Positions 5,740 to 13,763 of a DNA stretch of 24,872 bases are shown piece after piece. Origin of the DNA: DATGKD01 sp035294855. Its GTDB lineage: Bacteria; Actinomycetota; Acidimicrobiia; Acidimicrobiales; UBA8190. A model generated the notes under the pieces. It saw only the letters and a list, made by a program, of their open reading frames with translations, was not told the DNA's origin and searched no databases. The position numbers were made by a program, and so were the translations under genes. How positions within the stretch are numbered: position 1 is the stretch's first letter; every line of letters starts with the position of its first letter. Where the stretch lies: assembly GCA_035294855.1 (NCBI GenBank), contig DATGKD010000023.1, positions 1 to 24,872 of the forward strand. Reading direction: 5' to 3'.

Positions 5740-8280
5740 CTACCGAACGGCTGGTGAGCGGGCCAGGCCTCCCTGAACCGCGGCGTTGAGCTCGCCGGCG
5801 TCCTCGGCGTCCCCCGGCGTGCAGGGGTCGGCCCCGTAGCTGGCCCGTGAAGCGAGCTCGGCAAGCCGCCGGTACGCCTCGACGGCGGCGGCGATGGGGT
5901 CCGAGGCACCAGGATCGCCGGCGGGCGCCGCGCCGCGCGCGCCGCGCCCGGCGCCGAGCGGCAGCGCCGCAGGCGAGAACGACAGCCAGCGGGCGCCCGC
6001 CAAGGACTCGAGGCGCGCGGCGTGCTCGTGCAACGTCTCGGCGGGCTGCCGGCCGAGCCGGACGCGTTCGAGCGCCGACGCCGCGTCCCGCCACTGAGCG
6101 AGCACCTCGCTCCTCGGGTCGGCAACCGCGCCACCGCGCCGGTGCTGCGTCCACAGCCGCCGCCACCGGAGACGGAGGTGCGGCCGCCGCTGCAGGTACC
6201 GCCGTCCGCCCACGACCGCGCCGGCGAGGGCGGCGGCACCACCGAGCGCCAGGAGCACGAGCAGGGCAGCGGACGGCCCGCCCGATGAGGACGACCGGCC
6301 CGCGGCGAGGCGGCCGTGGAGGCTGAGAGGCACCGTCGAAGGCGTGGGGGGACGGACGAGCGAGGGGCGGCGGGCCGGCAGCACCACCGACGACGAGGAC
6401 GAGCTCGCCCCGGTCGCGCCGTTGTTCTGTGCGCCGGCCCGGGCGCCGTTCACCACGCCGACGCCGTTCGGCTCGCCGGACGACGCCGGGGTGGGCTCGA
6501 ACGAGGTCCACCCGGTCGCGGGACCCAGGTACACCTCGGGCCACACGTGCGCGTCGGCGCCGGTCACCCGGTAGTGCCCGCGGGCGACGGTGCCGGTCGT
6601 GAAGCCCACGGCGACGCGCGCCGGAAGACCGTCGATGCGGGCGAGCACCGCGTAGGCGGCGGCGAATTGCTGGCAGAAGCCCTGGCGCGTGGTGAAGAGG
6701 AACGACTCGAGGGCGTTGCCGCTCGGCGGGACCGGGGGCGTGAGCGTGTAGCGGAACCGGCCGGAGTCGAACCAGTGGGCGAGGGCGGCGGCCGCGGCGG
6801 CGGGGCCGTTGGTGCCGGCGACGATCTGGTGGGCGAGCGTGACCACCGACTGGGGCAGCGACGGCAACTCCAGGTACGGAGCGAGGGAGGCCGCGTCGGG
6901 CGGCGCCGGGGTGCTCGCCGCGGCGGTGCTGCGAGCACCCGACCGCGGCGCGGAGCGCGCCGGCAGCGCGGCCACCGCGTCGTAGATGGCACCGGGCGCG
7001 GCCTCGTAGGGCTGCACGGCGCCGAAGCCGGGGACGACGACGGCGTTGGCATCCCCGATCGACTGGGTGTTGGGGGGCAGCGGGAGCAGCGTGCTCTGAA
7101 GGTCGGCGACGGTCACCGTGGTCGAGAACGTGGCGGCCGGCTTGGACTCGGGCAGGGCGGGGAGCCCGGGGTACGAACGGGACTGCGCGGGGAGCGTCAC
7201 GTTGTTGATCGCCGCCACCGTGGCGGGATCGGGCGACCACGACCGCCCGTCGAAGCGCGTCAGCACGGCGAGCTGCCAGTACGTGGGCACCGGCGAGGTG
7301 GCCGAGAACATGAGCTCCGTCGTCCGGTTGGTGAGGACGGCCTGGAGGTCGTCGACGAGGTCGATGGCCCGTACCCCGGGGAACAGCGACGGGCCGCCGC
7401 CCCCTCCGAGCGAGGAGGACCCGGCGGCCCCGCCGGGGCCGGTGCCCGAGAAGCCGAGGCCGGCGACGGCGCCCCCGCGTTGCGCGAAGGGTAGAGCGCT
7501 CACCTTCATGGTCGACAGGCCCGGCGAGACCGCCAGCGCCACGACGACGGCGAGGCACGCCGCCACCGACGCGGGGGCGAGCGCGGATGCACCGGCACGC
7601 AGCCGGCGGCGCCCACGGGCGGCGCGCGAGCGTGCGGTGACCGGGCGGTCGGCGAGAACGACGAAGACCAGCGCACACACCAGGTAGGCGAACACCGCCT
7701 GGACGCGATCGACCTCGGAGCTGAGCAGCGACGCGTAACACAACAGGCCGAACGACGGAACGAGCGCGACAAGCGGACGTGGCGACCGGTTGGCGCCGCG
7801 CCTCGGCCGGCTCTCCTGCCAGGCCCACAGCGTCGCCCCGATGACGGCGGCGAGGCCCCCGCCGAGTGCGATGCACAGCACGACGCCGGACGTCGCGGGC
7901 ACCGGCGTGGGGTTCGACCGGATGACCGAGCCCGCGGCGTCCAGTCGATCGACGAAGACGCGCCAGGTCGTGGCCGTGGGCAGGCCGTGGAGCGTGGCGG
8001 ACCACAGCTGCCCCCAGGCGGTGGCGAGCGCCACGGTGACGAGGCCTGCGGCGAGGACGATCGGTACGGGGGTTCGCACCCGACGCGTGAGCGTCGTGGC
8101 CAGGTGCCCGACGACGACCATGGCGACGATCGGCACGACGACGTGCGCCGCGGTCGGAGCCTGGGTGAGCCGGCCGACGCCGACAGCGGCGGCCATCGAG
8201 GTGGCGAGCAGCGCCAGGTCCGGCGTGAGGCGCATGGTCGACACGCGGGCCACCGACGATCGCCCGTCCGGAGCACTCAT
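5740..8280 (-). CDS. TgpA-like membrane transglutaminase (DUF3488/transglutaminase-like)
   Basis: An 846-residue protein. Membrane helices occupy roughly residues 20-215 and another lies at about 237-255. An extracytoplasmic region carries a transglutaminase-like domain with catalytic C536 (RQGFCQQFA), H578 (DAHVWPEVYL) and E595 (WTSFEPTP). A Ser-rich linker, a further helix near 670-692 and a basic cytoplasmic tail follow. Many family members have Asp at the third triad position; Glu here also occurs in actinobacterial relatives as far as I recall. The ATG at 8280 overlaps the DUF58 stop as ATGA, which fixes the start and implies translational coupling. It is the third member of a MoxR-DUF58-TgpA module, usually linked to envelope protein processing or assembly. 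It ends in TAG. Confidence 0.88.
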   Translation of the reverse strand: MSAPDGRSSVARVSTMRLTPDLALLATSMAAAVGVGRLTQAPTAAHVVVPIVAMVVVGHLATTLTRRVRTPVPIVLAAGLVTVALATAWGQLWSATLHGLPTATTWRVFVDRLDAAGSVIRSNPTPVPATSGVVLCIALGGGLAAVIGATLWAWQESRPRRGANRSPRPLVALVPSFGLLCYASLLSSEVDRVQAVFAYLVCALVFVVLADRPVTARSRAARGRRRLRAGASALAPASVAACLAVVVALAVSPGLSTMKVSALPFAQRGGAVAGLGFSGTGPGGAAGSSSLGGGGGPSLFPGVRAIDLVDDLQAVLTNRTTELMFSATSPVPTYWQLAVLTRFDGRSWSPDPATVAAINNVTLPAQSRSYPGLPALPESKPAATFSTTVTVADLQSTLLPLPPNTQSIGDANAVVVPGFGAVQPYEAAPGAIYDAVAALPARSAPRSGARSTAAASTPAPPDAASLAPYLELPSLPQSVVTLAHQIVAGTNGPAAAAAALAHWFDSGRFRYTLTPPVPPSGNALESFLFTTRQGFCQQFAAAYAVLARIDGLPARVAVGFTTGTVARGHYRVTGADAHVWPEVYLGPATGWTSFEPTPASSGEPNGVGVVNGARAGAQNNGATGASSSSSSVVLPARRPSLVRPPTPSTVPLSLHGRLAAGRSSSSGGPSAALLVLLALGGAAALAGAVVGGRRYLQRRPHLRLRWRRLWTQHRRGGAVADPRSEVLAQWRDAASALERVRLGRQPAETLHEHAARLESLAGARWLSFSPAALPLGAGRGARGAAPAGDPGASDPIAAAVEAYRRLAELASRASYGADPCTPGDAEDAGELNAAVQGGLARSPAVR

Positions 8281-9524
8281 GACACGAGCACCGTCTCGGC
8301 CCGGTGGCGGAGAGGTTCGGGAAGGGCGCGCCCGGTGTCGCCCGCCGCGGTGGTGACGAGGACGACCGTGCCGGTGTCGAGGCGGCCGGTGGCCCACACC
8401 GCGCCCGCACCGGGGCGGTCGCCGTACCGCATCGCGACCGATGGAGGCGGGTTGGCGGGGCCGAGCATGGCGAGGGCGCGCAGCAAGGTGCCGTGGCCCG
8501 CGGTGCCGGGCGTGATCGACACGCGATCGCCGGTGCTCGTGCACAGCTCGACCGCCTGTCCGCGGGCGAGGGCGGCCACCCCCAGGCCCGCAGCGCGTGA
8601 CACGGCGTGCTCGATCGAGTCACCGGAGTGCGACGTCGGCCGCAGGTCGACGAGCAACGCGAGCGCATCTGTCTCCGCGTCGACGAACTCGCGCACGACG
8701 AGATCGCCCGAGCGGGCGAGGGTCTGCCAGTGCAGGCGGGTGAGGCGGTCGCCCGGGACGTAGGGGCGGAGACCGGACAGCTCGTCGCCCGACAGGGTGG
8801 CCGCCGTGGACGGCGCGCCCGCGTGTCTGTCCGGCAAGGACGCTCGACGCGCCCGGTCGGCGCGGTCGTGCCGTCCGGCCGCGGCGTCGGCCTGGCTGTG
8901 ACGGGACGGCGCTGCGGGGACGGGGTACACGACGACGTGTGCAGGTGGCGCGGTGGTGGCGCGCCGGGAGAAGAGGCGCAGCGGGTCCTCGCACCACAGC
9001 CCCACTTGGCTGAGCGTGAGCAGGCCGCGAGCGGCGGTGGGCGCCGGGACCCGCAACGTGACGCTCGCGCCGGCGCGCAGGTCGGGGAGGCGCACCACGC
9101 GGGAGAGCAGCTTGCGGTCGTCCCCGTGGAAGTCCCGCCCGTCCCTGGCGCGCTTCGGGCGAGGCTGGGCGACCCGACGCCCGGGATCGGTACGGTGCTC
9201 GCGCAGCCCGGGATGCGACAGTCCCCAGTGCCCGGCGGCGTCCTCGACCGAGATCGGCGGCAGCCGGCGGGCTCCCGCGTTGGTGACGGTCATGTCGATG
9301 ACCGCCGGCGTCCCCGCTGCCACCTCGGGCACGGGCACGGTGACCACCACTCGCAAGGCGGTCCGCACCGCTCGTTCGCGGACACGGACCCACGCCGCGC
9401 CGAGGATGAGCAGGACAGCTGCCGCCACGGCGAGGAGGACGAACTCCTCGACGCCGTAGGAGAACCCGGCGATCGCCGCCGCGGCTGCGCCCACGGCCAG
9501 GACGATCCCCCGGGTCGACAGCAC
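8277..9524 (-). CDS. DUF58-family membrane-anchored protein
   Basis: A 415-residue protein with two N-terminal membrane helices (about 5-43) and a beta-rich middle region. The DUF58 signature 'LRPYVPGDRLTRLHWQTLARSGDLVVREF' lies near 245, followed by a vWA-like C-terminal fold (LALLVDLRP). DUF58 proteins are encoded with MoxR ATPases and transglutaminase-like membrane proteins, exactly as here, and are thought to work with the ATPase at the membrane. The frame's first GTG (9524) has its GGGAG directly abutting the codon, which is poor spacing. Translation may instead begin at the in-frame GTG of LAVGAAA, about ten codons later. The gene lies 21 bases after the ATPase and overlaps the next gene by 4 bases. 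Confidence 0.87.
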   Translation of the reverse strand: MLSTRGIVLAVGAAAAAIAGFSYGVEEFVLLAVAAAVLLILGAAWVRVRERAVRTALRVVVTVPVPEVAAGTPAVIDMTVTNAGARRLPPISVEDAAGHWGLSHPGLREHRTDPGRRVAQPRPKRARDGRDFHGDDRKLLSRVVRLPDLRAGASVTLRVPAPTAARGLLTLSQVGLWCEDPLRLFSRRATTAPPAHVVVYPVPAAPSRHSQADAAAGRHDRADRARRASLPDRHAGAPSTAATLSGDELSGLRPYVPGDRLTRLHWQTLARSGDLVVREFVDAETDALALLVDLRPTSHSGDSIEHAVSRAAGLGVAALARGQAVELCTSTGDRVSITPGTAGHGTLLRALAMLGPANPPPSVAMRYGDRPGAGAVWATGRLDTGTVVLVTTAAGDTGRALPEPLRHRAETVLVS

Positions 9525-9545
9525 CTCCCGCGCCCCGGCGCGCCG

Positions 9546-10838
9546 CTAGCCGGTGCCGGCGATCGGCACCACGATGCGCGTGAGGATGTCCTCCACGACC
9601 GCCTGCTGGGTCACCCCGGCCAGCTCGGCGGCGGGATGGACGACGACGCGATGGCCGAGGGCCGGCTCGGCGACGGCCTTGACGTCGTCGGGCGTGACGT
9701 AGTTGCGGCCCATGCCGACCGCCAACGACGCCGCGGCGCGCAGCACGCACAACGTGGCGCGCGGCGATGCGCCCACCGCCAGGTCAGGGTGAACGCGCGT
9801 CTCGGCCACGAGGTCGAGGACGTAGGCGCGCACCTCGGGCGCGACGAACGCCTCCCCGACCGCGGCGGTGAACGCCGCCAGGAAGACGGGGCCACCGACC
9901 GGTCGGAGCTCCTCGGGGACCGGGCGGGTGCGTGCGGACGCGAGGAGCTCGTCCTCGGCGGCGCGGTCGGGATACCCGAGGCTCAACCGGAGCAGGAAGC
10001 GGTCGCGCTGGCTGTGGGGGAGGGGGAAGGTGCCGGCCGCGTCGAACGGGTTCTGCGTGGCGAGCACCATGAACGGCGCGGGGAGGCGGTGGCTGATCCC
10101 GTCTGCGCTCACCTGGCGCTCTTCCATGGCCTCCAGCAGCGCCGACTGCGCTTTGGGCGACGCCCGGTTGAGCTCGTCGGCCAACACCACGTTCGTGAAC
10201 AGGGGGCCGGGGCGGAAGAGGATCTGACCACTTTCTCGATCGAAGACCACGGCGCCCGTGACGTCCGCGGGCAACAGGTCGGCGGTGAACTGGATTCGGC
10301 CGAAGCCGAGACCGAGGGAACGGGCCAGCGCCTTGGCGAGGGTGGTCTTGCCCACCCCCGGGTGGTCCTCGACGAGGAGGTGGCCTTCGGCCAACAAGCA
10401 GCACAGCGCGAGCCGCACGGTGTCGTCGCGTCCGATATAGGCAGTGCGCACGTTGGCGAGCACCGCCTCGAACGTGGCGCGGAGGTCGGGGCCTTCGGTG
10501 GCCGGGGCCGGTTGTTCGAGGGTGCCGGTGCGGGTGCCGGCCGGAGCGTGGGCCGTCGGCGTCCGCATCGGCGCTGGTGCGTGGGCATCGCCGAGGGTTG
10601 GCAGGGCTGTCGTCGGTTCCATGTCGGCCACCTGGTGGATACGAGGGATCGCGGGCACCTCGTTCACGAGCGGAGGAACCGGGTGGTTGTCATCGCCGGT
10701 GCGAGCGGCGCTGACCGCAGGGTCGACCGTGCCGGCACGGTCGGCGGCGTCACGAAAAGAGGCGGGTGCCTGCCGGACAGATGTACCGGGAGGGCCATCC
10801 AATGGCCCCAACCCCTCGTCCATGCTGGACGACTCCAT
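9546..10838 (-). CDS. MoxR-family AAA+ ATPase with long N-terminal extension
   Basis: A 430-residue protein with an AAA+ core from about residue 118. Walker A is PGVGKTT (160-166), Walker B is VVLADE (217-222), sensor 1 is in ATQNP (260-264), and a C-terminal lid follows. These are MoxR features: a chaperone-like ATPase encoded beside DUF58 and TgpA genes. MoxR proteins usually begin near the AAA domain, whereas this frame carries about 115 extra residues rich in Ala, Pro and Thr. Start choice is open. ATG at 10838 has no Shine-Dalgarno sequence but sits six bases after TAGGCT, a good leaderless promoter. ATG at 10622 (residue 73) has AGGTGG with 7-base spacing. It ends in TAG, 21 bases before DUF58. 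Confidence 0.9.
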   Translation of the reverse strand: MESSSMDEGLGPLDGPPGTSVRQAPASFRDAADRAGTVDPAVSAARTGDDNHPVPPLVNEVPAIPRIHQVADMEPTTALPTLGDAHAPAPMRTPTAHAPAGTRTGTLEQPAPATEGPDLRATFEAVLANVRTAYIGRDDTVRLALCCLLAEGHLLVEDHPGVGKTTLAKALARSLGLGFGRIQFTADLLPADVTGAVVFDRESGQILFRPGPLFTNVVLADELNRASPKAQSALLEAMEERQVSADGISHRLPAPFMVLATQNPFDAAGTFPLPHSQRDRFLLRLSLGYPDRAAEDELLASARTRPVPEELRPVGGPVFLAAFTAAVGEAFVAPEVRAYVLDLVAETRVHPDLAVGASPRATLCVLRAAASLAVGMGRNYVTPDDVKAVAEPALGHRVVVHPAAELAGVTQQAVVEDILTRIVVPIAGTG

Positions 10839-10844
10839 GGTCGG

Positions 10845-10850
10845 AGCCTA
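10845..10850 (-). promoter_or_regulatory. Candidate -10 element for a leaderless moxR transcript
   Basis: TAGGCT (TANNNT type) on the reverse strand at 10850-10845 is followed by exactly six bases and then the ATG at 10838. The expected transcription start would coincide with the start codon. No good -35 is seen at 17 bases spacing. It lies in the 48-base spacer after the secreted repeat protein gene. Confidence 0.35.
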
Positions 10851-10886
10851 CGTGCCCCCTTGTCGTCCGTTATCGCGGCGCCGACG

Positions 10887-12428
10887 TCATCGCACGGGCT
10901 GGACGATCGAATAGACGGGAAAACCGTTGTACTCGAGCGAGTTCGACGGCAGGAACGGCCCGTTGATGACGACGTTGTACTGCCCGTTGGGCGCCGGCCC
11001 GGCGTCGCCCTCGACGGTCAGCACGGCGCCGTCGGGCCACACCTGCACGACGATGCCGGTGTGGACCGACGTGTCGGTGCTCTGGGGCCCGGTGCCGTAC
11101 AGCAGGGCGTCGCCCGGAGCCGCCACCGCCGTGGGCGCCAGGAGCTCGCCCGAGGCTCCACCCCAGGAGAACATGCTCCCGGTGAAGGCGTAGGAGGGGA
11201 TCGGGATGCCGACCTGTCGCCAGACCCACGTCGCAAACAGCGCACACCACGGCTCGCACGGCCCGTAGGGGTTGCAGAACGAACCCCGGTTGTTGTCCGG
11301 GTCGGGCCCAACCTGACTGGCCGCCACGTTCGCAATGGCCGCCGACACCGGGAGGGCGTAGGGCGGCGGGTCGGAGAACGAGTACGTCCAGTCGTCCGGC
11401 TCGAGCAGCCAGTAGCCCTTGCCATCGGGGGTCGCCGCCATGCCGATCACCGGGGACGGGGGCTTCGTACCCGATGTGGACCCGTACCCGTGGGCGCTGC
11501 CGAAGCTGAACACGCTGCCGTCGTTGCCCGCCATCCAGTACCCGCGCCCGTCGGGCGACGCCGCCATGCCGACGACCGACGCCGGGGTGGACTGGCCCCC
11601 CTTCGACCCTTCGAACGGCGCGTCGCCGAACGCGAAGATGCCGCCGTCGCCCGCCACCAGCCAGTAGCCCTTGCCGTCGGGCGTCGGCGCCATGCCCACC
11701 ACCGAGGACGCCAGGGCCTTGCCCCCCATGGAGCCCTCGAACGGCGCGTCACCGAACGCGAAGATGCCGCCGTCAGCGGCGACGAGCCAGTAGCCCTTGC
11801 CATCGGGCGTCGGCGCCATGCCCACGACCGGCTGGTCGAGCCTGACCGCGCCCATCGAGCCGTGGAACAACGCGTCGCCGAAGGCGAAGACCCCACCGTC
11901 GAGCGCCACCAGCCAGTAGCCCTCCCCGTCGGAGGTGGCCGCCATGCCGACCACCGGCCCGGTGAGGCGGAGCGCGCCCAGGGAGCCGTGGAACGTGGCA
12001 TCGCCGTAGGAGAAGACCCCGCCGTCGGTCCCGACCAGCCAGTAGCCCTGGCCGTCGGGTGTCGGCGCCATGCCGGTGATCAGCGATGACAGCGTGCCGC
12101 TCGGCGTCCCATGGACGCCGGCGTCGCCGAACGCCATGACGCCTGTTCCCGCGTACGTGCCCGACGAGGCGGCTGCCGTTCCGGGAGCGGCCAGGGCGGC
12201 AAGTCCGCACACCGAGACGAGTGCGACGAGCCCGACGGTGGTGCGCAGAACCCGCGGGGGGACCGCCTTCGCGGATGGTGCGCTGCGGTGCGTGGAGACG
12301 GCGTGGCGCTTGCCGAGGGGCGGGCTCGAAAGGGACGTGCGGCCGCCGGCAGTCAGCACCGACAATTTGTCGGACGGGTCACGGCGGACCTGAAGAGGAG
12401 ATGGTCCCAACGTTCCCCCCACTGCCAT
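10887..12428 (-). CDS. Secreted 42-residue-repeat protein with C-terminal CHAP-like domain
   Basis: A 513-residue protein. A hydrophobic signal segment (TTVGLVALVSVCGLAALAA, about 63-81) ends in an Ala-rich cleavage region. Six tandem 42-residue units follow, of the form 'GMAPTPDGKGYWLVAADGG' then 'IFAFGDAPFEGS', resembling beta-propeller blades. The C-terminal region (about 365-513) looks like an amidase/CHAP domain: C395 in EPWCALFATW, H456 in SVHTGIVVQV and E473 in VEGDAG could form the active site. The product is probably exported and may cleave peptidoglycan or bind the cell surface. The start is uncertain. ATG at 12428 gives about 60 residues before the hydrophobic segment and has no Shine-Dalgarno sequence, while in-frame TTG (12410) and GTG (12359) are alternatives. 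It sits just upstream of the MoxR module. Confidence 0.82.
   Translation of the reverse strand: MAVGGTLGPSPLQVRRDPSDKLSVLTAGGRTSLSSPPLGKRHAVSTHRSAPSAKAVPPRVLRTTVGLVALVSVCGLAALAAPGTAAASSGTYAGTGVMAFGDAGVHGTPSGTLSSLITGMAPTPDGQGYWLVGTDGGVFSYGDATFHGSLGALRLTGPVVGMAATSDGEGYWLVALDGGVFAFGDALFHGSMGAVRLDQPVVGMAPTPDGKGYWLVAADGGIFAFGDAPFEGSMGGKALASSVVGMAPTPDGKGYWLVAGDGGIFAFGDAPFEGSKGGQSTPASVVGMAASPDGRGYWMAGNDGSVFSFGSAHGYGSTSGTKPPSPVIGMAATPDGKGYWLLEPDDWTYSFSDPPPYALPVSAAIANVAASQVGPDPDNNRGSFCNPYGPCEPWCALFATWVWRQVGIPIPSYAFTGSMFSWGGASGELLAPTAVAAPGDALLYGTGPQSTDTSVHTGIVVQVWPDGAVLTVEGDAGPAPNGQYNVVINGPFLPSNSLEYNGFPVYSIVQPVR
11330..12080 (-). repeat. Six tandem 126-bp in-frame repeats
   Basis: The codon for the Met of GMAxTPDGxGYW recurs at 11439, 11565, 11691, 11817, 11943 and 12069 (plus-strand positions of cat), exactly 126 bases apart each time. 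The two middle units are the most alike, which suggests recent duplication or gene conversion. A partial unit precedes the first. The perfect spacing with diverged sequence indicates selection for a 42-residue structural unit. Confidence 0.9.
12359..12373. promoter_or_regulatory. 15-bp palindrome, possible operator
   Basis: CCGACAA-T-TTGTCGG is a perfect 7-bp inverted repeat around one base. It falls inside the long predicted N-terminus of the secreted repeat protein, or in its leader if translation starts later. It is AT-richer than its surroundings. It does not match the actinobacterial LexA or KstR2 consensus as I know them. Confidence 0.35.
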
Positions 12429-12630
12429 GACCCAGCGGAGCCTTTGCCGAAGCGATCGGCCCCCTACCCCCGGACCCCCCCGCCCTCGCCTAGACCCGCG
12501 CTTCGTACGGTAGGCCCCGACGGGGCGGCGATCGCGGTCGCCCCGAAAACGCTGCCACTCTCAGCCGGCCGACGTGGCGGGCGGAGCTGCGGGCGCAGCC
12601 GCCGACGGAGGTGCGACGGCGTTCGTGGCT

Positions 12631-13551
12631 TCAGGAAGCGGCGGCCCCGACGGCTGCAACTGTGGCGGGCCAGCCTTCGCGCACGCTCGGGTGCGTGGGC
12701 GTCCATCCGGTGGCCTCGACGAAGCGACGGTTCGACAACCGTTGCGAGCGCCCGAGATACCCAGCCCGGCGACCGCCCAGCTTCACCAACCACAGCGGTG
12801 CGACGCGGGGCGGCTTGACGCCGAGCGCGTCCGCCAGGGTGCCGAAATACTCGCCGCGGCGGACCGGGTCGTTGTCGCCCACGTTGTAGACGCCACCCGA
12901 CGCTCCGAGAGACGCCACCACGGCCGACGCGGCGTCGTCGGTCGATATCGAGGAGATGAAGACACGCCGCCCGGGCATGGCCGCGATCCTCCGCCGTGCG
13001 AGCCTGATGGTCGTCAGCGTCGTCTCGCTGTCCGGGCCGTAGAAGGCGGCGAACCGGAGCACGACCCCAACTCCGCCACCCTCGCCGAAGCGTTCGGTGT
13101 TGGCCTCGGCCTCCGTCGCGCTGTGCAGGTTCGCCACGGGGTCGACCGGCGCCGATTCGTCGATCCACTCGTCGCCGGCGTCTTCGTAGACGAAGCCGAT
13201 CGACTCCTGGACGAAGCGGGTCGCCTCAGCGGCCAGCGCCGCGTCAACGAGGTTGCGCGATCCGAGCGAACGGATCCGGTCGTTCTCGCTCCAGGCGCTG
13301 GGCAGGGCCATGCGCGTGGTGGGCGGTATATGAGTAGCGAGATTGCAGACCACGTCGTGCCCCGCGACCGCGGGGCGCAGCGCGTCGACGTCGAAGATGT
13401 CCACCGTCACGGGGTGCGCGCCGATGCGACGGAGCATCGCCTCGCGCTCGGGTGACCGAGCGACGCCGGTCACTTCGTGCCCGGCCCCGAGGAGGAGAGC
13501 GACCGCGCGCCGCCCCAGGACGCCGGTTGCGCCTGCCACGAAGACCTTCAC
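12631..13551 (-). CDS. NAD-dependent epimerase/dehydratase-like (atypical extended SDR)
   Basis: A 306-residue protein starting 'VKVFVAGATGVLGRR', with the nucleotide-binding GATGVLG at residues 7-13. Later blocks (HDVVCNLATHIPP, RFAAFYGPDSETT, 'YNVGDNDPVRRGEYFGTLADALG') fit the NAD-dependent epimerase/dehydratase family. The usual YxxxK catalytic pair is not evident: the expected region reads ESIGFVYEDAGDEW, without the lysine. It may be an atypical SDR acting as a reductase or a binding protein. GTG at 13551 is preferred because the fold begins there and AGGA lies about ten bases upstream; the upstream extension of the frame lacks family character. It diverges from the PIN/TRAM gene. Substrate unknown. 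Confidence 0.8.
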   Translation of the reverse strand: MKVFVAGATGVLGRRAVALLLGAGHEVTGVARSPEREAMLRRIGAHPVTVDIFDVDALRPAVAGHDVVCNLATHIPPTTRMALPSAWSENDRIRSLGSRNLVDAALAAEATRFVQESIGFVYEDAGDEWIDESAPVDPVANLHSATEAEANTERFGEGGGVGVVLRFAAFYGPDSETTLTTIRLARRRIAAMPGRRVFISSISTDDAASAVVASLGASGGVYNVGDNDPVRRGEYFGTLADALGVKPPRVAPLWLVKLGGRRAGYLGRSQRLSNRRFVEATGWTPTHPSVREGWPATVAAVGAAAS

Positions 13552-13704
13552 GGGCCCATCCTGGACGATGTGCCGACGGCCGTCATGCCGAGGTGTTGTG
13601 TGACCCTTGGGCGGCACTCCTGTGGAGTCGGTCGGCCCGGGGATGGCCGGGTAAACCCCCTGCCCGGAACGGTCGATAACCACTGCAAGGGAGAAGCGCC
13701 TGGT

Positions 13705-13710
13705 TAGCCT
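13705..13710 (+). promoter_or_regulatory. Candidate -10 element for the PIN/TRAM gene
   Basis: TAGCCT (TANNNT type) lies 53 bases before the GTG start at 13764, in the 212-base divergent spacer shared with the epimerase-like gene. No clear -35 was found, so support is weak. Confidence 0.22.
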
Positions 13711-13763
13711 GGCCTCGGCTGCACCGACCGGCGTCTCCGACAACGAACGAGGGCTGCACCGCG

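Noticed and set aside
4349..8668. Single reverse frame of 1439 codons running from the P450 into the TgpA gene
   Set aside because: Only the last 428 codons are protein-like (the P450). The rest is the out-of-frame shadow of the transglutaminase and DUF58 genes, which have full domain signatures in another frame.
9525..9548. Micro-ORF bridge between moxR and DUF58
   Set aside because: moxR ends in TAG and the DUF58 GTG is followed by C, so neither end can form an NTGA overlap. It serves as a negative control.
10839..10890. Micro-ORF starting at the ATGA of the secreted-protein stop
   Set aside because: The frame stops at TAA after six codons and does not meet the moxR start, so there is no bridge.
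11330..12080. Regularly spaced repeats considered as a CRISPR array
   Set aside because: The 126-bp period is in frame, spacers are not unique, and the translated units are a 42-residue structural repeat.
8607..12089. Forward-strand open frame of 1160 codons
   Set aside because: It lies antisense to DUF58, MoxR and the repeat protein. Its product is low-complexity Arg/Gly/His/Ala, and its tail only mirrors the 126-bp repeats. It is a GC-bias artefact.
13616..13628. ACTCC-TGT-GGAGT small inverted repeat in the divergent spacer
   Set aside because: A 5-bp stem is common by chance at this composition, and no promoter element is placed around it.
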